A stretch of DNA of 64,000 nt from an uncultured Clostridia bacterium (lineage in GTDB: Bacteria; Bacillota; Clostridia; Christensenellales; QALW01): contig CAKRZX010000012.1 of assembly GCA_934434555.1 (NCBI GenBank), forward strand, positions 1 to 64,000, in the 5' to 3' direction. The notes beneath the pieces are model-generated. The model searched no databases and was not told where the DNA came from. It saw only the letters and a program-made list of their open reading frames with translations. Below, in pieces: positions 18,076 to 27,826 of this stretch (position 1 is its first letter; every line of letters begins with the position of its first letter). Made by a program: the position numbers and the translations under genes.

Positions 18076-19203
18076 ATGCTTTTTAAGACTGATGACCCGG
18101 TTAATCTGTTTTTTCAGATAATAGCGGTTGCACTGTGCATTACCATAATCGTTTTGGGCGGCGCTTACGGCGTGGCAACGTGGTATTTGGGAAGAATGAA
18201 TTCGGGCGAGGACTATAACGCAAACGGCGGAGCGGATATAAATTCCGGCACGATAAAGGAAAAACCGGGCGGAACGATAGCGCCTATGGTAACGGATTCC
18301 GACGGCTTTACTCACCCCTCGGAAGCGGGTTCGTTACAGGAAAACATAAAAAACTGGATGAACAACGGCGAAGCGGTTAAGGACAGCAACGTTACAAATA
18401 TTCTGCTTATCGGTATGGATATTGAAACAAGCGATATGAGCAAGAATTCCCGCGCTGACGCTATGGTGATATTCTCTTTGAACCACAGCACAAAAACCAT
18501 AACCCTTGCGTCAATTCTGCGCGACCAGTACTGCTACATTCCCTATAACGGCGGAAAGTTTGAAAAACTTCACCACGCATGCAGCCACAAGGGTCCCGCA
18601 TATCAGATAGAAATGCTTGAAAAGTACTATAAGGTGAAGATAGATAACTATGCGGTGGTGAATTTCTATTCTCTGCCGAAAATCATAGACGCGCTTGGCG
18701 GAATTGATATTGATGTTACGCCCGCCGAGGCAAAGTATATGAACGAAAACTGGACGCCCATGAAATCCGGAACACAGCACTTAAACGGCAAAGAGGCGCT
18801 TATTTATATGCGAATCCGCCACGAAACGGGCGGCGATGAAGCACGTGTTTCGCGTCAGCAAAAGGTGATAGGGCAGATACTCAACAAAGCCAAAGGTTAC
18901 AGCAAAACGAAAATGATTTCAATGGTAAATGCGCTTATACCGTATATCCGCACGGGCTACACCGGCACGGAACTTGTTTCCCTTGCCACCGATGCCCTTG
19001 TAAACGGCTGGCTGAATTATGACCTGAAAAAAACGTCATTGCCCGATTCCGACTGTGCAGCCGAATTCAGGGTAAAAGAGGGCAGCAACAAAATATGGTA
19101 CTGGAAAGTGGATTTCCCCGTTGCAGCGCAAAAACTGCAAACCGCCCTTTACGGCAAAACGAATATTGAACTTGATAAAAACAGAAAAAGTTGGATTAAA
19201 TAA
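18076..19203 (+). CDS. LytR-CpsA-Psr (LCP) family cell-envelope ligase
   Basis: A 375-residue protein with one N-terminal membrane helix (residues about 13-36), a Gly/Asn-rich linker and an extracellular LCP domain from about residue 110. Signatures include NILLIGMDIE, NSRADAMVIFSLN, ASILRDQYCYIP, INFYSLPKIIDALGGIDIDV-like sequence around residue 195, and MRIRHETGGDEARVSRQQKVI. LCP enzymes transfer undecaprenyl-linked glycopolymers such as teichoic acids or capsule to peptidoglycan. It has its own promoter and a strong terminator, so it is monocistronic. Confidence 0.93.
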   Translation: MLFKTDDPVNLFFQIIAVALCITIIVLGGAYGVATWYLGRMNSGEDYNANGGADINSGTIKEKPGGTIAPMVTDSDGFTHPSEAGSLQENIKNWMNNGEAVKDSNVTNILLIGMDIETSDMSKNSRADAMVIFSLNHSTKTITLASILRDQYCYIPYNGGKFEKLHHACSHKGPAYQIEMLEKYYKVKIDNYAVVNFYSLPKIIDALGGIDIDVTPAEAKYMNENWTPMKSGTQHLNGKEALIYMRIRHETGGDEARVSRQQKVIGQILNKAKGYSKTKMISMVNALIPYIRTGYTGTELVSLATDALVNGWLNYDLKKTSLPDSDCAAEFRVKEGSNKIWYWKVDFPVAAQKLQTALYGKTNIELDKNRKSWIK

Positions 19204-19206
19204 CGG

Positions 19207-19236
19207 ACGGGCAGACAAAAGTCTGCCCGTGCTTTT
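19207..19236 (+). terminator. Strong intrinsic terminator after the LCP gene
   Basis: Perfect 10-bp stem ACGGGCAGAC / GTCTGCCCGT around an AAAA loop, followed by GCTTTTTAT. Confidence 0.9.
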
Positions 19237-19257
19237 TATATAAAATCGTAGAAACAA

Positions 19258-20166
19258 TCAGCCCTTCACTGCGTTAATCATTTGTTGGGCTTGTTCCTCT
19301 GTGGTGCAAAGGCTGTTTTTGGAGGAAAGGTCATATAAAGATTCGCTTGAACCGCCGTTAAGCGCTACGGTATACGATTTCCCGAGTTCAACCGTTCCGA
19401 CAAAGAATTTTATGCGGATTTCATTTCCCGCGATATTGCCCTTATACCTTCCCGTAATTCGGCATACGTAAATTTCTGTACCTTCATTGTCTAACGATTT
19501 ATCAAGTTTTGTTGGCTTTACCTGGATTAAATGGTCGGATTCGCTTGCAATAAAACTTAAATCATCACTGTCAATGTATGCTTTTACCGGTGCGGCGGTT
19601 GCGGCAGTCACCAGCGGCGGAATCGCTGCTATATATTCTTCCGTTTCGTTGATGTCGGCGAACGTTCTTTCTGAAAATTTGGTAAGCGGACAACCATACA
19701 TTTTTGCGGATTCCACATTTTCTGTAAGAATGGTCATATCCGCATATGCTACATATATGTCGCTGCTGTAATATACAGATGAAATCATATTGCTGATTAT
19801 CAGATACGATTCGCCGAAATGGTAGTCGGCAAGCCCGTCAGCAGCCTAAACAGCAAAAGAAGCATTGCTTACTAAAACAACAACATATTCTTTATCTATT
19901 TGACCTTTTATCTGTTTTTTTACGCGGGCAGTATATTCAATGCCGTCACTTTTTTCAGCCGCGCTTAAAAATTCACATTCAAATATATTCGTAGTCCTGC
20001 TGACTGATTCTTCAAATGTAAAATCAAGATAATCGATGATAGGTTCCGAATAGTCGTCGATTTTGGGCAGTTCGGAAATCATAGCATTGTCCGGATTTTG
20101 TTTCCCGCACCCGATAAAAAGCATAACGCAAAGCGCCGCGGCAATGAATGTAATAAATTTTCTCAT
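19258..20166 (-). pseudogene. Lipoprotein gene interrupted by an in-frame TAG
   Basis: The 5' part (20166 to 19846) encodes a signal peptide and lipobox (LFIGCG) and runs for 106 codons to a TAG at 19848-19846. The frame then continues without a shift through 19 sense codons into an open frame of 176 codons ending at 19258. Read through, the product is about 303 residues with GESYLIISNMISSVYYSSD just after the stop. One point change explains the break. Since other genes here (for example at 488 and 61252) end in TAG, TAG is a normal stop and this is most likely a nonsense-mutated gene, or a sequence error. The family was not recognised. Confidence 0.75.
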
Positions 20167-20269
20167 TTTTCTTCTCCTTTTACGCGCTGAATATATGTTT
20201 TCAGCCCGATTTCATATATAAAACGCATCAGAGTTTCAATTTGTTACACTCAAAACAAAAAAATTTGCA

Positions 20270-20292
20270 AAAAAAACCCCGCATAAGCGGGG
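20270..20292 (-). terminator. Intrinsic terminator after the cyclophilin gene
   Basis: Minus strand: CCCCGC-TTAT-GCGGGG followed by seven T residues. Confidence 0.88.
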
Positions 20293-20306
20293 AAAGAGAT
20301 TTTATT

Positions 20307-20954
20307 TTAATCTACTTCAACAAACCTTACCGACAGCATTCGCTGTTCCTGTTTGGGGCGGTCGCTGCTGTCGGTGGGCGTTGCGGCAATTTTATCTACC
20401 GTGTCCATACCGGCGATTACCTTGCCGAAAGCGGCATACTGGCCGTCAAGAAACACAGAGTCGGCGTGGCAGATGAAAAACTGTGACGATGCGGAATCCG
20501 GGACATTTTTCCGTGCCATTGAAACTACGCCGCGGGTATGGGAAAGCGTGTTGTTAAAGCCGTTTGTGCCGAATTCGCCTTTAACGGTTTCCTTGCTCCC
20601 GCCGGTGCCCGTTCCGGTGGGGTCGCCGCCCTGAATCATAAAGCCCGAAATAACACGATGGAAAATTATGCCGTCGTAAAATTTTTCACTTACAAGTTTT
20701 TTGAAATTTGCCACCGTTGCAGGCGCAATATCGGGATAAAGTTCGATTAGTATTGCGCTTCCGTCGGCCATTTCAATTTTAACCGTGTCGGTTTCTTCCC
20801 CGGTTTCGGTGTAGGAAATGTTTTCAACCGTGCCGTTTTGCGTGCTTTCGCCGCTCGGAATTTCCTTTTTGGGCGAACATGCCGCAAAAACGAAAACGAG
20901 GGTCAAAAGTGAAAGCAGTTTAATCAAGTTCTTTTTTACCTGTGTAGAGTTCAT
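20307..20954 (-). CDS. Peptidyl-prolyl cis-trans isomerase, cyclophilin-type lipoprotein
   Basis: A 215-residue secreted lipoprotein (signal peptide with FVFAAC) carrying a cyclophilin domain from about residue 50. Active-site motifs are FHRVISGFMIQGGDPTGTGTGG and SQFFIC. It probably assists folding of exported proteins on the outer membrane face. The start at 20954 overlaps the end of the upstream ABC exporter gene by 35 bases; this gives the full signal peptide, so the overlap appears real. Confidence 0.92.
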   Translation of the reverse strand: MNSTQVKKNLIKLLSLLTLVFVFAACSPKKEIPSGESTQNGTVENISYTETGEETDTVKIEMADGSAILIELYPDIAPATVANFKKLVSEKFYDGIIFHRVISGFMIQGGDPTGTGTGGSKETVKGEFGTNGFNNTLSHTRGVVSMARKNVPDSASSQFFICHADSVFLDGQYAAFGKVIAGMDTVDKIAATPTDSSDRPKQEQRMLSVRFVEVD

Positions 20955-22797
20955 AATATCTTCCTTTCAGTGCGAGAAGTTCTTCGTGTGTGCCGCGCTC
21001 GATTATCTCGCCGTTTTCAAGCACGAGAATTATATCCGCGTTGCGCACGGTTGAAAGCCTGTGGGCAATAACGAACGTTGTACGGTTCGCCATAAGCCGC
21101 TCCATACCGTGTTCAATGTGCCGCTCGGTTCTTGTATCAACCGAACTTGTTGCTTCGTCAAGTACCAAAATCGGCGCTTTGCTTATTGCCGCGCGGGCAA
21201 TATTGAGAAGTTGGCGCTGACCCTGCGAAAGGTTCGCTCCGTCCCCTTCAAGCATTGTGTTGTAGCCCTCGGAAAGCCGCATTATAAACGAATGCGCACT
21301 TGCGGTTTTTGCCGCCTGAACAACTTCTTCGTCCGTGGCGTCAAGCCTGCCGTAGCGGATATTCTCCATAACCGTACCGGTAAACAGGTGCGTGTCCTGC
21401 AATACCATTGCGATATTCTTCCTCAGTTCGTCACGCTTGTAATCCTTGATGTCAACGCCGTCGATTATAATTTTGCCCTCATTAATATCGTAAAATCGGT
21501 TGAGCAGATTGGTAACGGTCGTTTTTCCCGCGCCGGTGGAGCCTACAAAGGCAACTTTCTGCCCCGGCAATGCACGGAGCGAAATATGTTTAAGTACCGT
21601 CTTTTCGGGAACATAGCCGAAAGTAACATTATCAAGAACAACGTCGCCCTTGATATCCGTCATATTCTTTGCGTCGGGAACATCGGGAATTTCGGGGTCG
21701 GTATCCATAACGGCAAATACCCGCTCCGCGCCCGCAAGAGCCGCAAATATTGTGCTCATCTGTTGGGAAATCATATTTATCGGCATTGAAAACTGCCTTG
21801 AAAGCCCGCAGAAAACCGAAAGTCCGCCCACGTCAAAGTGACCCGCAAGGCATAGGATACCTCCTACACCCGCAGTTACCGCATAACTTATCTGACTCGT
21901 GTTGCCCATAACGGGTCCCATAATGCCGCCGAAAAACTGCGCTTTTAATAACTTGTCGCGCATATCGTTGTTCAGCAGGTCAAATTCTTCGTTGCACACT
22001 TCTTCGTGGTTGAATACCTTTACCACTTTTGCACCGTTTACGGTTTCTTCGATATATCCGTTCATTGCGCCCAGCGCCGCCTGCTGCGCACCGTAGTATT
22101 TGCCCGAAAATTTTGCAATCAGGCTCCCGCCGAAAGTGAAAATCGGTATAAACGCAACGGTTATAAGGGTAAGCCAAATGTTAGTGGTTACCATAAGCAC
22201 AAAGGTGGAAACAAGTGAGATTATGCCCGAAAACGTATTTGTAAGCGTCTGGTTAATCATATTGTCGATGTTGTCCACATCGTTTGTAAAGCGGCTCATA
22301 ACTTCACCGGTGGGATTCTGGTCAAAGTACCTGGTGGGCAGCGTCTGCAATTTGTTGAACAGGTCATTGCGCAGTTTTTCAACGGAATTCTGCGAAACAG
22401 TAAGCATTATTCTGTTCTGCGCATAGGTGGACCCGATGCCCACAAGATACACGCCCGCAAGGATAATCAGCGTCTGGGAAAGATACATAATCCTGTCGGT
22501 TGCGGGAGTGTCGGCGGCAATAAGATTATTTATTATGGGTCGCATAAGGCTTGTTGCGTATACGCTTGAAACCGACGCGACGATAATCATTATAAATACG
22601 CCTATAAGCAGATATTTATAGTGCGCGATATAGGAAAACAGCCGTTTTACCGTGGCTTTGGTGTTCTTCGGCTTGCCTGTTGCACGTCTGCCGCCGGGAC
22701 CGCCGCCTCTTCTGGGACCGCCCATCATTCCTCTTTGCGGTATTGCAGAAGCGGATTTACTGTATTGCTTTTGGAGGTCGGAAAGTGTTCGTTTCAT
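20920..22797 (-). CDS. ABC exporter half-transporter (heterodimer subunit with intact ATPase site)
   Basis: A 625-residue fused permease-ATPase. The N-terminal 50 residues are rich in Gly, Arg and Pro (GGPRRGGGPGGRRATGK). Six membrane helices follow, then an ATPase domain with Walker A GSTGAGKT, signature NLSQGQRQ and Walker B ILVLDEATSSVD with the catalytic glutamate. It starts 3 bases after the partner gene ends. The pair resembles heterodimeric multidrug exporters such as BmrCD or TM287/288, under control of the MarR gene upstream. Confidence 0.93.
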   Translation of the reverse strand: MKRTLSDLQKQYSKSASAIPQRGMMGGPRRGGGPGGRRATGKPKNTKATVKRLFSYIAHYKYLLIGVFIMIIVASVSSVYATSLMRPIINNLIAADTPATDRIMYLSQTLIILAGVYLVGIGSTYAQNRIMLTVSQNSVEKLRNDLFNKLQTLPTRYFDQNPTGEVMSRFTNDVDNIDNMINQTLTNTFSGIISLVSTFVLMVTTNIWLTLITVAFIPIFTFGGSLIAKFSGKYYGAQQAALGAMNGYIEETVNGAKVVKVFNHEEVCNEEFDLLNNDMRDKLLKAQFFGGIMGPVMGNTSQISYAVTAGVGGILCLAGHFDVGGLSVFCGLSRQFSMPINMISQQMSTIFAALAGAERVFAVMDTDPEIPDVPDAKNMTDIKGDVVLDNVTFGYVPEKTVLKHISLRALPGQKVAFVGSTGAGKTTVTNLLNRFYDINEGKIIIDGVDIKDYKRDELRKNIAMVLQDTHLFTGTVMENIRYGRLDATDEEVVQAAKTASAHSFIMRLSEGYNTMLEGDGANLSQGQRQLLNIARAAISKAPILVLDEATSSVDTRTERHIEHGMERLMANRTTFVIAHRLSTVRNADIILVLENGEIIERGTHEELLALKGRYYELYTGKKELD

Positions 22798-22799
22798 AT

Positions 22800-24572
22800 T
22801 TATGCCTCCTTATCTGTCTGGGAAGTGTAGATCTCCCGATACTCTTCGTTGCTTTTCAAAAGTTCGTCGTGGGTACCGATACCCGTAATTCTGCCGTCGT
22901 CCATAACAACAATCATATCTGCGTCCATAACGGAGGAAATGCGCTGTGCAATTATTATCTTCGTGCAGTTTTTAAGTTTTGTTTTGAACGCAAGGCGAAT
23001 CTGCGCCTCGGTAGCGGTGTCAACGGCACTTGTTGAATCGTCAAGAATAAGAATTTTTGGTTTTTTCAAAAGCGCGCGGGCAATGCAAAGGCGCTGTTTC
23101 TGTCCGCCCGAAACGTTTGTTCCCCCCTGGTCAATATCCGTTTCGTATTTCTTGGGGAACGAGGAAACAAATTTGTCTGCCTGTGCATACTCGGCGGCTT
23201 CCTTTATTTCTTCTTCCGTTGCGTTTTCATCGCCCCAGCGGAGATTATCCGCAATGCTTCCCGAAAACAGCACGTTTTTCTGCAATACCGTGGCTACGCC
23301 ATCCCGGAGGTTAAAAAGCGAATAGTCTTTAACCGAAACGCCGTCAACAAGCACTTCGCCCTCGTCACAGTCGTAAAGGCGGGGGATAAGTGAAACAAGC
23401 GTTGTTTTTCCGCAGCCCGTTGATCCGATTATGCCTACCGTTTTGCCGGCGGGAACGGTAAAGTTTATATTGTCAAGCACCTTGCCTTCGCTGTTCTTGT
23501 AGTACCTGAACGAAACGTTCCTGAACTCCACCGAACCGTTTCCGATTTTCCTGTCCGGATAAGCGGCGGTAATATCGTCAATGTCAATTTTTTCGTCAAG
23601 CACTTCGGCAATACGCTTTGTTGACGCCAGCGCACGGGACATCATCATAAACATCATCGTAACCATCATCAGTGACGAAAGAATCTGTGTTATGTATGTT
23701 ATAAATGCGGTCAGGTCGCCTGCGGACATACTGCCCTTTACAAGCATATTTCCGCCAAACCAGTAAATTGCTATTGTGGTGGTATTCATAAAGAAGTTCA
23801 TTAAAGGCGAAAGGAAAATCATTACGCTCATTGCGCGGAATCCCGCTTTGCGCAGATTGCCGTTGGCAGTGCTGAATTTTTCTTTTTCCCTGTCCTCACG
23901 GACGAAACTCTTTACGACGCGCACGTTTGTTATGTTCTCCTGAACTACCGAGTTAAGGGAATCGATTTTTTCCTGCATACCCGAAAACAGGGGAAAGCCT
24001 TTTCTTATTATAAAGAATATACATATAAGCATAAGGGGCATAACTATCGCAAGCACAAGGGTCAGGCGGGGGTTGAGCATAATTGCCATAATCAGCGCAC
24101 CGATAAGCATACCGGGCGCGCGCAGAGCCATTCGCAAAAGCGTGTTGATGAAGTTCTGCACCTGGGTTATGTCGTTGGTGAGCCTTGTTACAAGTGAACC
24201 GGTCTGGAATTTATCAATATTCGCAAACGAGAATTTCTGCACTTTGCGGTAAACGTCACGCCGAAGGTCGCTTGCAAACGAAACCGACGCTTTTGCACCG
24301 AACCACGCTCCGCCCACGCCGCCTATCATCATAAGCAGTGCGGTAAGTATCATTCCTGTCATTATTGCGGCTATAAAGCCGTTTCCGTGCCCAAACACGT
24401 TGTATAGCCACATAACTGCCGGGGGCGCTTCTTTTCCGCTTATGCCGTAGTCGATAATGGAGGCAAGCAGTTTAGGCATAACAACTTCGCCTATAACTTC
24501 CACTATCATGCACAGCGGACCTAAAATAAATGCCGGCAGATAGGGCTTAATATACTTAAACCATCTTTTCAT
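22800..24572 (-). CDS. ABC exporter half-transporter (heterodimer subunit with degenerate Walker B)
   Basis: A 590-residue permease-ATPase. The ATG at 24572 follows AAGGAG inside the end of the MarR gene; the longer frame to 24692 has no support. ATPase motifs are Walker A GSTGCGKT, signature NVSGGQKQ and Walker B ILILDDSTSAVD, where aspartate replaces the catalytic glutamate. One degenerate and one intact site is the hallmark of asymmetric heterodimeric exporters, which fits pairing with the adjacent subunit. Confidence 0.93.
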   Translation of the reverse strand: MKRWFKYIKPYLPAFILGPLCMIVEVIGEVVMPKLLASIIDYGISGKEAPPAVMWLYNVFGHGNGFIAAIMTGMILTALLMMIGGVGGAWFGAKASVSFASDLRRDVYRKVQKFSFANIDKFQTGSLVTRLTNDITQVQNFINTLLRMALRAPGMLIGALIMAIMLNPRLTLVLAIVMPLMLICIFFIIRKGFPLFSGMQEKIDSLNSVVQENITNVRVVKSFVREDREKEKFSTANGNLRKAGFRAMSVMIFLSPLMNFFMNTTTIAIYWFGGNMLVKGSMSAGDLTAFITYITQILSSLMMVTMMFMMMSRALASTKRIAEVLDEKIDIDDITAAYPDRKIGNGSVEFRNVSFRYYKNSEGKVLDNINFTVPAGKTVGIIGSTGCGKTTLVSLIPRLYDCDEGEVLVDGVSVKDYSLFNLRDGVATVLQKNVLFSGSIADNLRWGDENATEEEIKEAAEYAQADKFVSSFPKKYETDIDQGGTNVSGGQKQRLCIARALLKKPKILILDDSTSAVDTATEAQIRLAFKTKLKNCTKIIIAQRISSVMDADMIVVMDDGRITGIGTHDELLKSNEEYREIYTSQTDKEA

Positions 24573-25023
24573 TCTTTTTCTCCTTTTCGAATTCTGAAAG
24601 ATTTTTTTGCATTTTGTCAAGACAGCGGGTAAAAACTTCGTATTCTTCGGGAGAAAAACCCTCAAACATACGTCTGTCAACCGCATCAACAAGCTTTTTT
24701 GTGTTTTCTAAAATTTCTTCGCCTTTTTTAGTTAAAGAAACGCTGTTGCGGCGGGAATCGTTCTCGTCACTTTTGCGTTCAATGTAACCCGCATTTTCAA
24801 GCTTCTTCATAGTAACCGCAACCGCGGCGGGGCTGATAAGCAAAAGTTCTGCAAGCTCCTTTTGCGTGGGTGCGTGGGAACAGCGCTTAATATACAAAAG
24901 CATTGCGTGCTGACTTCGGTGCATCCCTGAGGCACCCACTTCTCTTTCAAGCAGGCGGTGATGTTCTCTGTCAAGGGCAATAAACTTTTTCATGAGCGTA
25001 TTGTACCGTTCATCATTGTACAC
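24556..25023 (-). CDS. MarR family transcriptional regulator
   Basis: A 155-residue winged-helix regulator with a GTG start behind AAGGGGA. The recognition region reads PTQKELAELLLISPAAVAVTMKKLE and the wing KSDENDSRRNSVSLTKKG. It heads an operon with the two ABC half-exporters (17-base overlap with the next gene) and is likely an autorepressor released by a drug-like ligand. A palindrome just downstream of the -10 box is the probable operator. Confidence 0.92.
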   Translation of the reverse strand: MYNDERYNTLMKKFIALDREHHRLLEREVGASGMHRSQHAMLLYIKRCSHAPTQKELAELLLISPAAVAVTMKKLENAGYIERKSDENDSRRNSVSLTKKGEEILENTKKLVDAVDRRMFEGFSPEEYEVFTRCLDKMQKNLSEFEKEKKNEKMV

Positions 25024-25040
25024 TTAATCATCCCCTTAAT

Positions 25041-25084
25041 AATTAACTCGTTAACTATTATATGCGAAAAGCGGTGATTGTCAA
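25041..25084 (-). promoter_or_regulatory. Promoter and MarR operator of the exporter operon
   Basis: Minus strand: TTGACA (25079-25084), 16-bp spacer, TATAAT (25057-25062). Directly downstream AATTAAC-TC-GTTAACT (25041-25056) forms a near-perfect palindrome overlapping the transcription start, a typical MarR operator position. Confidence 0.8.
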
Positions 25085-25163
25085 TAATTTTTAGATGAAT
25101 GTTTTGTGAAAACGGGCTTTGCAAAAATCGGGTGCGGGTGTATAATATCTTCGGGGTGAGAAT

Positions 25164-25670
25164 ATGAAAAACACAACGCTTGTGCATATAGAAAAAGACG
25201 GCAAATACTTAATGCTGCACAGAGTAAAAAAAGAAAACGATATAAATAAGGATAAATGGATAGGTGTGGGCGGTAAGATGAAATAAAACGAAAGTCCGCA
25301 CGCATGCGCAGTGCGCGAAACACTTGAAGAAACGGGGCTGACGATAGAAAGTCCGGAATACAGGGGAATAGTAACTTTTGTTCCCGATAAGGGCGAGGGC
25401 GAGTATATGCACCTGTTTGCGGCAAAAAACTTTTCGGGAAAAATAAAAGAGTGCGATGAGGGCGTGCTTGAATGGATAGATAAAAAAGAACTTCGCTTAA
25501 TGAATATATGGGAGGGGGATAAAATTTTCCTTGACCTGCTTGATAAAAATGTTCCCTTTTTTGATTTGCGTCTTGAATACAAGGGCGATAAACTTGTTTC
25601 GGCTGAACTTAACGGGCTGCCGTTCGGGACTCCGCCCCGTACCCCGTCAACTTTCTTGAAAGAAAGTTGA
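25164..25670 (+). pseudogene. Nudix hydrolase gene with an in-frame TAA inside the Nudix box
   Basis: From the ATG at 25164 (after GGGGTGAG) 40 codons give an N-terminal Nudix strand pattern ending WIGVGGKMK. A TAA at 25284-25286 then replaces a residue within the GX5E part of the Nudix box, and the same frame continues NESPHACAVRETLEETGLT to a TGA at 25670. The intact family motif would make this an 8-oxo-dGTPase/ADP-ribose-type hydrolase of 168 residues. The last 20 codons run into repeat-like DNA. Most likely a recent nonsense mutation; a sequence error is possible. Confidence 0.8.
25649..25670. repeat. Palindrome overlapping the end of the Nudix frame
   Basis: Arms CAACTTTCTT and AAGAAAGTTG flank a GA centre, a perfect 10-bp inverted repeat. 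No T-run follows, so it is a palindromic repeat rather than a clear terminator. Confidence 0.7.
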
Positions 25671-25794
25671 ATAAAGAACTTGAAACCTTAATATGGTGGA
25701 TTCTTTGCTTTTGTGCGGAGGGCATATGATAAATAAAGAGTATAAGATAAGTTTATCAAAAAAATATTTTTCCTAAAATTCTATTTCAAGATTG

Positions 25795-26440
25795 TAGGGC
25801 AGGGGTTTATCTCCTGCCGCGGGCGCAGAAAGATATCAAGTTTTGCAAAAAATATAATGTTGCAAATATCCGTCACTCCGCAAACACCAACCGTTCCGAA
25901 TTGCGGCGGGACATAAAGCCCCGCCCTACTGCGCAGGGCAGACAAGGGTATTGAAAAAAATATCGTAAGATACAGTTTTACCGTATAATTATTTTATCCA
26001 TAAAACTCATTTCAAACCCGTAGGGCAGCGGCTTGCTGCTGCCGCTGACGCAGAAAGATTGTGGGCTTGCAAGAGATATAATGTCGAAAAACACCTATCT
26101 TTCTGCACAAAACAACCTATTCGAACCCGGCGGGACATAAAGCCCCGCCCTACTGCGAAAGACAGATAAAGAGCATAAAACAAACAGCGCAAAAGGCAGT
26201 TTAACCGCAAAAATGTTTTTCCTAAAATTCTATTTCAACATTGTAGGGCAGACAGAGAGCATAAAACGGACGTTCCAAAAGCGCAAAACACCCCTCTTTA
26301 TTGTAGCGGCGGCTATTGTTCGCCATATTCACACAATAAAAAAACGGGAGCGCAATGCGCTCCCCGTACTGCAATTTGTTTTATTTCAAACACTTATTTC
26401 AACCCCGCAGAGCAGCGGCTTGCTGCTGATTTTTGCCGCG
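25795..26440. repeat. Cluster of dispersed hairpin repeats, no gene
   Basis: Two units (about 25795-25950 and 26016-26180) and fragments (near 26240 and 26395-26440) share the modules of the repeat at position 1: GTAGGGCAGGGG or GTAGGGCAGCGG with its complement, a middle ATATAATGTTGCAAA-like segment, and GGCGGGACATAAAGCCCCGCCCTAC. The 780 bases between the broken Nudix gene and the CNNM gene hold nothing else convincing. Confidence 0.8.
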
Positions 26441-26451
26441 GTTTCAATGTG

Positions 26452-27708
26452 TTATTCATCGTCCTCGGTTTTCTTTTCGTTTACTTTTACAATTACGGAT
26501 TCCGCCCTGTGAGAGCCTATTTCGTTTACGGTTATATCAAGATTTTCAATTTGAAGTCTGTCGCCCTTTTCGGGAACACGTTCAAGTTGCTCCATAATCC
26601 AGCCGCTTAAAGAAACGCTTTCATATTCCGCACGGATATCAAAAAATGCGCAGAAATCGTCCATTGTAACGTTGCAGTCGACACGGTACGTGTTTTCCGA
26701 AAGTTGGCGGAAGTCCTCTTCCACCTCGTCGTGTTCGTCCCATATGTCGCCAACAAGCTCTTCCAGAATATCTTCCATTGTAACTATGCCCAGCGTTCCG
26801 CCGTATTCGTCAACAACAACGGCCACGTGGGATTTTTCCATTTGCAGTGTTTTAAGAATATCGCTTATCTTTTCAAACTGGTGAATGTAGATTGCGGGGG
26901 CGATAATGTCTTTAAGGGGCTTTTTGGTAAGTCCCGTGCCGGAATACAGGTCCTTTTGGTGAATTACGCCCACGATACTGTCCATATTTTCCTTGTAGAC
27001 AAGCAACCGCGAATACTTTGTTTCGGTAAACGCCGCGGCGATTTCCTCTTTTGTCGCTTCAACGCTTACGCCTTCCAAGTCAACGCGGTGGGTGAGTATG
27101 TCCTCGGCGCGCAGTTCAGTAAATTCAATGGCGTTGCGCAAAAGGTCTCCCTCGCCGGAATCAATACCGCCGTCCTGACTTGCTTCTTCAACAATTGTCA
27201 GCAATTCTTCCTGGCTCATTTTGCTGTCGGACTGAATCCTGAACATTTTTGCAAGCAGTTTTTTCCACTGCGAAAATATAAAATTCAGGGGCGTGAAAAC
27301 CTTCACGAGAAAGCCTATAAGGGGAGCAGCGAACATAGCAAACTTTTCGGGGCAGTCCTTTGCAATGCTTTTTGGGGAAATCTCGCCGAAAACAAGTACG
27401 AGTACCGTTATTACCACGGTTGAAACGGTTGCGCCCGCGTCGCCGATAAGGTTTACGAATACTAACGTACCCAGGGACGCAAGGGTGATGTTTACAATGT
27501 TATTGCCTATAAGTACGGTGGAAATAAGTTTGTCGTAGTTCTCGGCAATCTTCAATACTTTTGATGCTTTTTTGTTGCCGCGCTCGGCAAGGGTTTTTAA
27601 TTTCGCCCTGTTAAAGGTCGAAAATGCGGTTTCGGTGGCTGAAAAATACGCAGACATTATTATGCAGAAAAGCATAATTGCAAGTTGAGCCGCCATAGTG
27701 TTATTCAT
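26452..27708 (-). CDS. CNNM/HlyC-CorC family transporter (DUF21-CBS-CorC)
   Basis: About 418 residues. An N-terminal DUF21 domain with four membrane segments starts [20 protein letters not shown] and includes [16 protein letters not shown] pair follows ([32 protein letters not shown]), then a C-terminal CorC_HlyC domain. Family members export or control Mg2+ and other divalent cations. The start is uncertain: ATGs at 27708 and 27696 have no good ribosome site, and the frame is open to 27792. The upstream leader has a perfect promoter, a short acidic ORF and a long hairpin, suggesting ion-responsive control. Confidence 0.88.
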   Translation of the reverse strand: MNNTMAAQLAIMLFCIIMSAYFSATETAFSTFNRAKLKTLAERGNKKASKVLKIAENYDKLISTVLIGNNIVNITLASLGTLVFVNLIGDAGATVSTVVITVLVLVFGEISPKSIAKDCPEKFAMFAAPLIGFLVKVFTPLNFIFSQWKKLLAKMFRIQSDSKMSQEELLTIVEEASQDGGIDSGEGDLLRNAIEFTELRAEDILTHRVDLEGVSVEATKEEIAAAFTETKYSRLLVYKENMDSIVGVIHQKDLYSGTGLTKKPLKDIIAPAIYIHQFEKISDILKTLQMEKSHVAVVVDEYGGTLGIVTMEDILEELVGDIWDEHDEVEEDFRQLSENTYRVDCNVTMDDFCAFFDIRAEYESVSLSGWIMEQLERVPEKGDRLQIENLDITVNEIGSHRAESVIVKVNEKKTEDDE

Positions 27709-27782
27709 TTTTTTTTGTTTTGCGGTATTTGTCGTACCGCCCTTTCTATAATTTTTGCAAAAGGTGGGCGCGTAAAACGCAC

Positions 27783-27826
27783 AAAAAGGCACACCTATAC
27801 ATTAAGTATAAGTGCGCCTTTTTAAT
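27783..27826 (-). promoter_or_regulatory. Leader hairpin with T-run ahead of the CNNM gene (candidate attenuator)
   Basis: On the minus strand an 18-bp stem (AAAAAGGCGCACTTATAC against GTATAGGTGTGCCTTTTT, with two G-T pairs) closes on a TTAAT loop and ends in TTTTT. It lies between the promoter and the gene, so as a terminator it would block expression unless read through. Confidence 0.6.

Noticed and set aside
19258..20166. General TAG recoding (for example pyrrolysine) in this genome
   Set aside because: TAG terminates other intact genes such as those ending at 488 and 61252, and the other interrupted genes carry TAA, so a shared recoding rule does not fit.
25081..25582. Minus-strand frames of 114-163 codons over the Nudix region
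   Set aside because: Antisense to the Nudix frame, Ser/Pro/Phe-rich composition and no ribosome site; the plus-strand frame has clear Nudix motifs.
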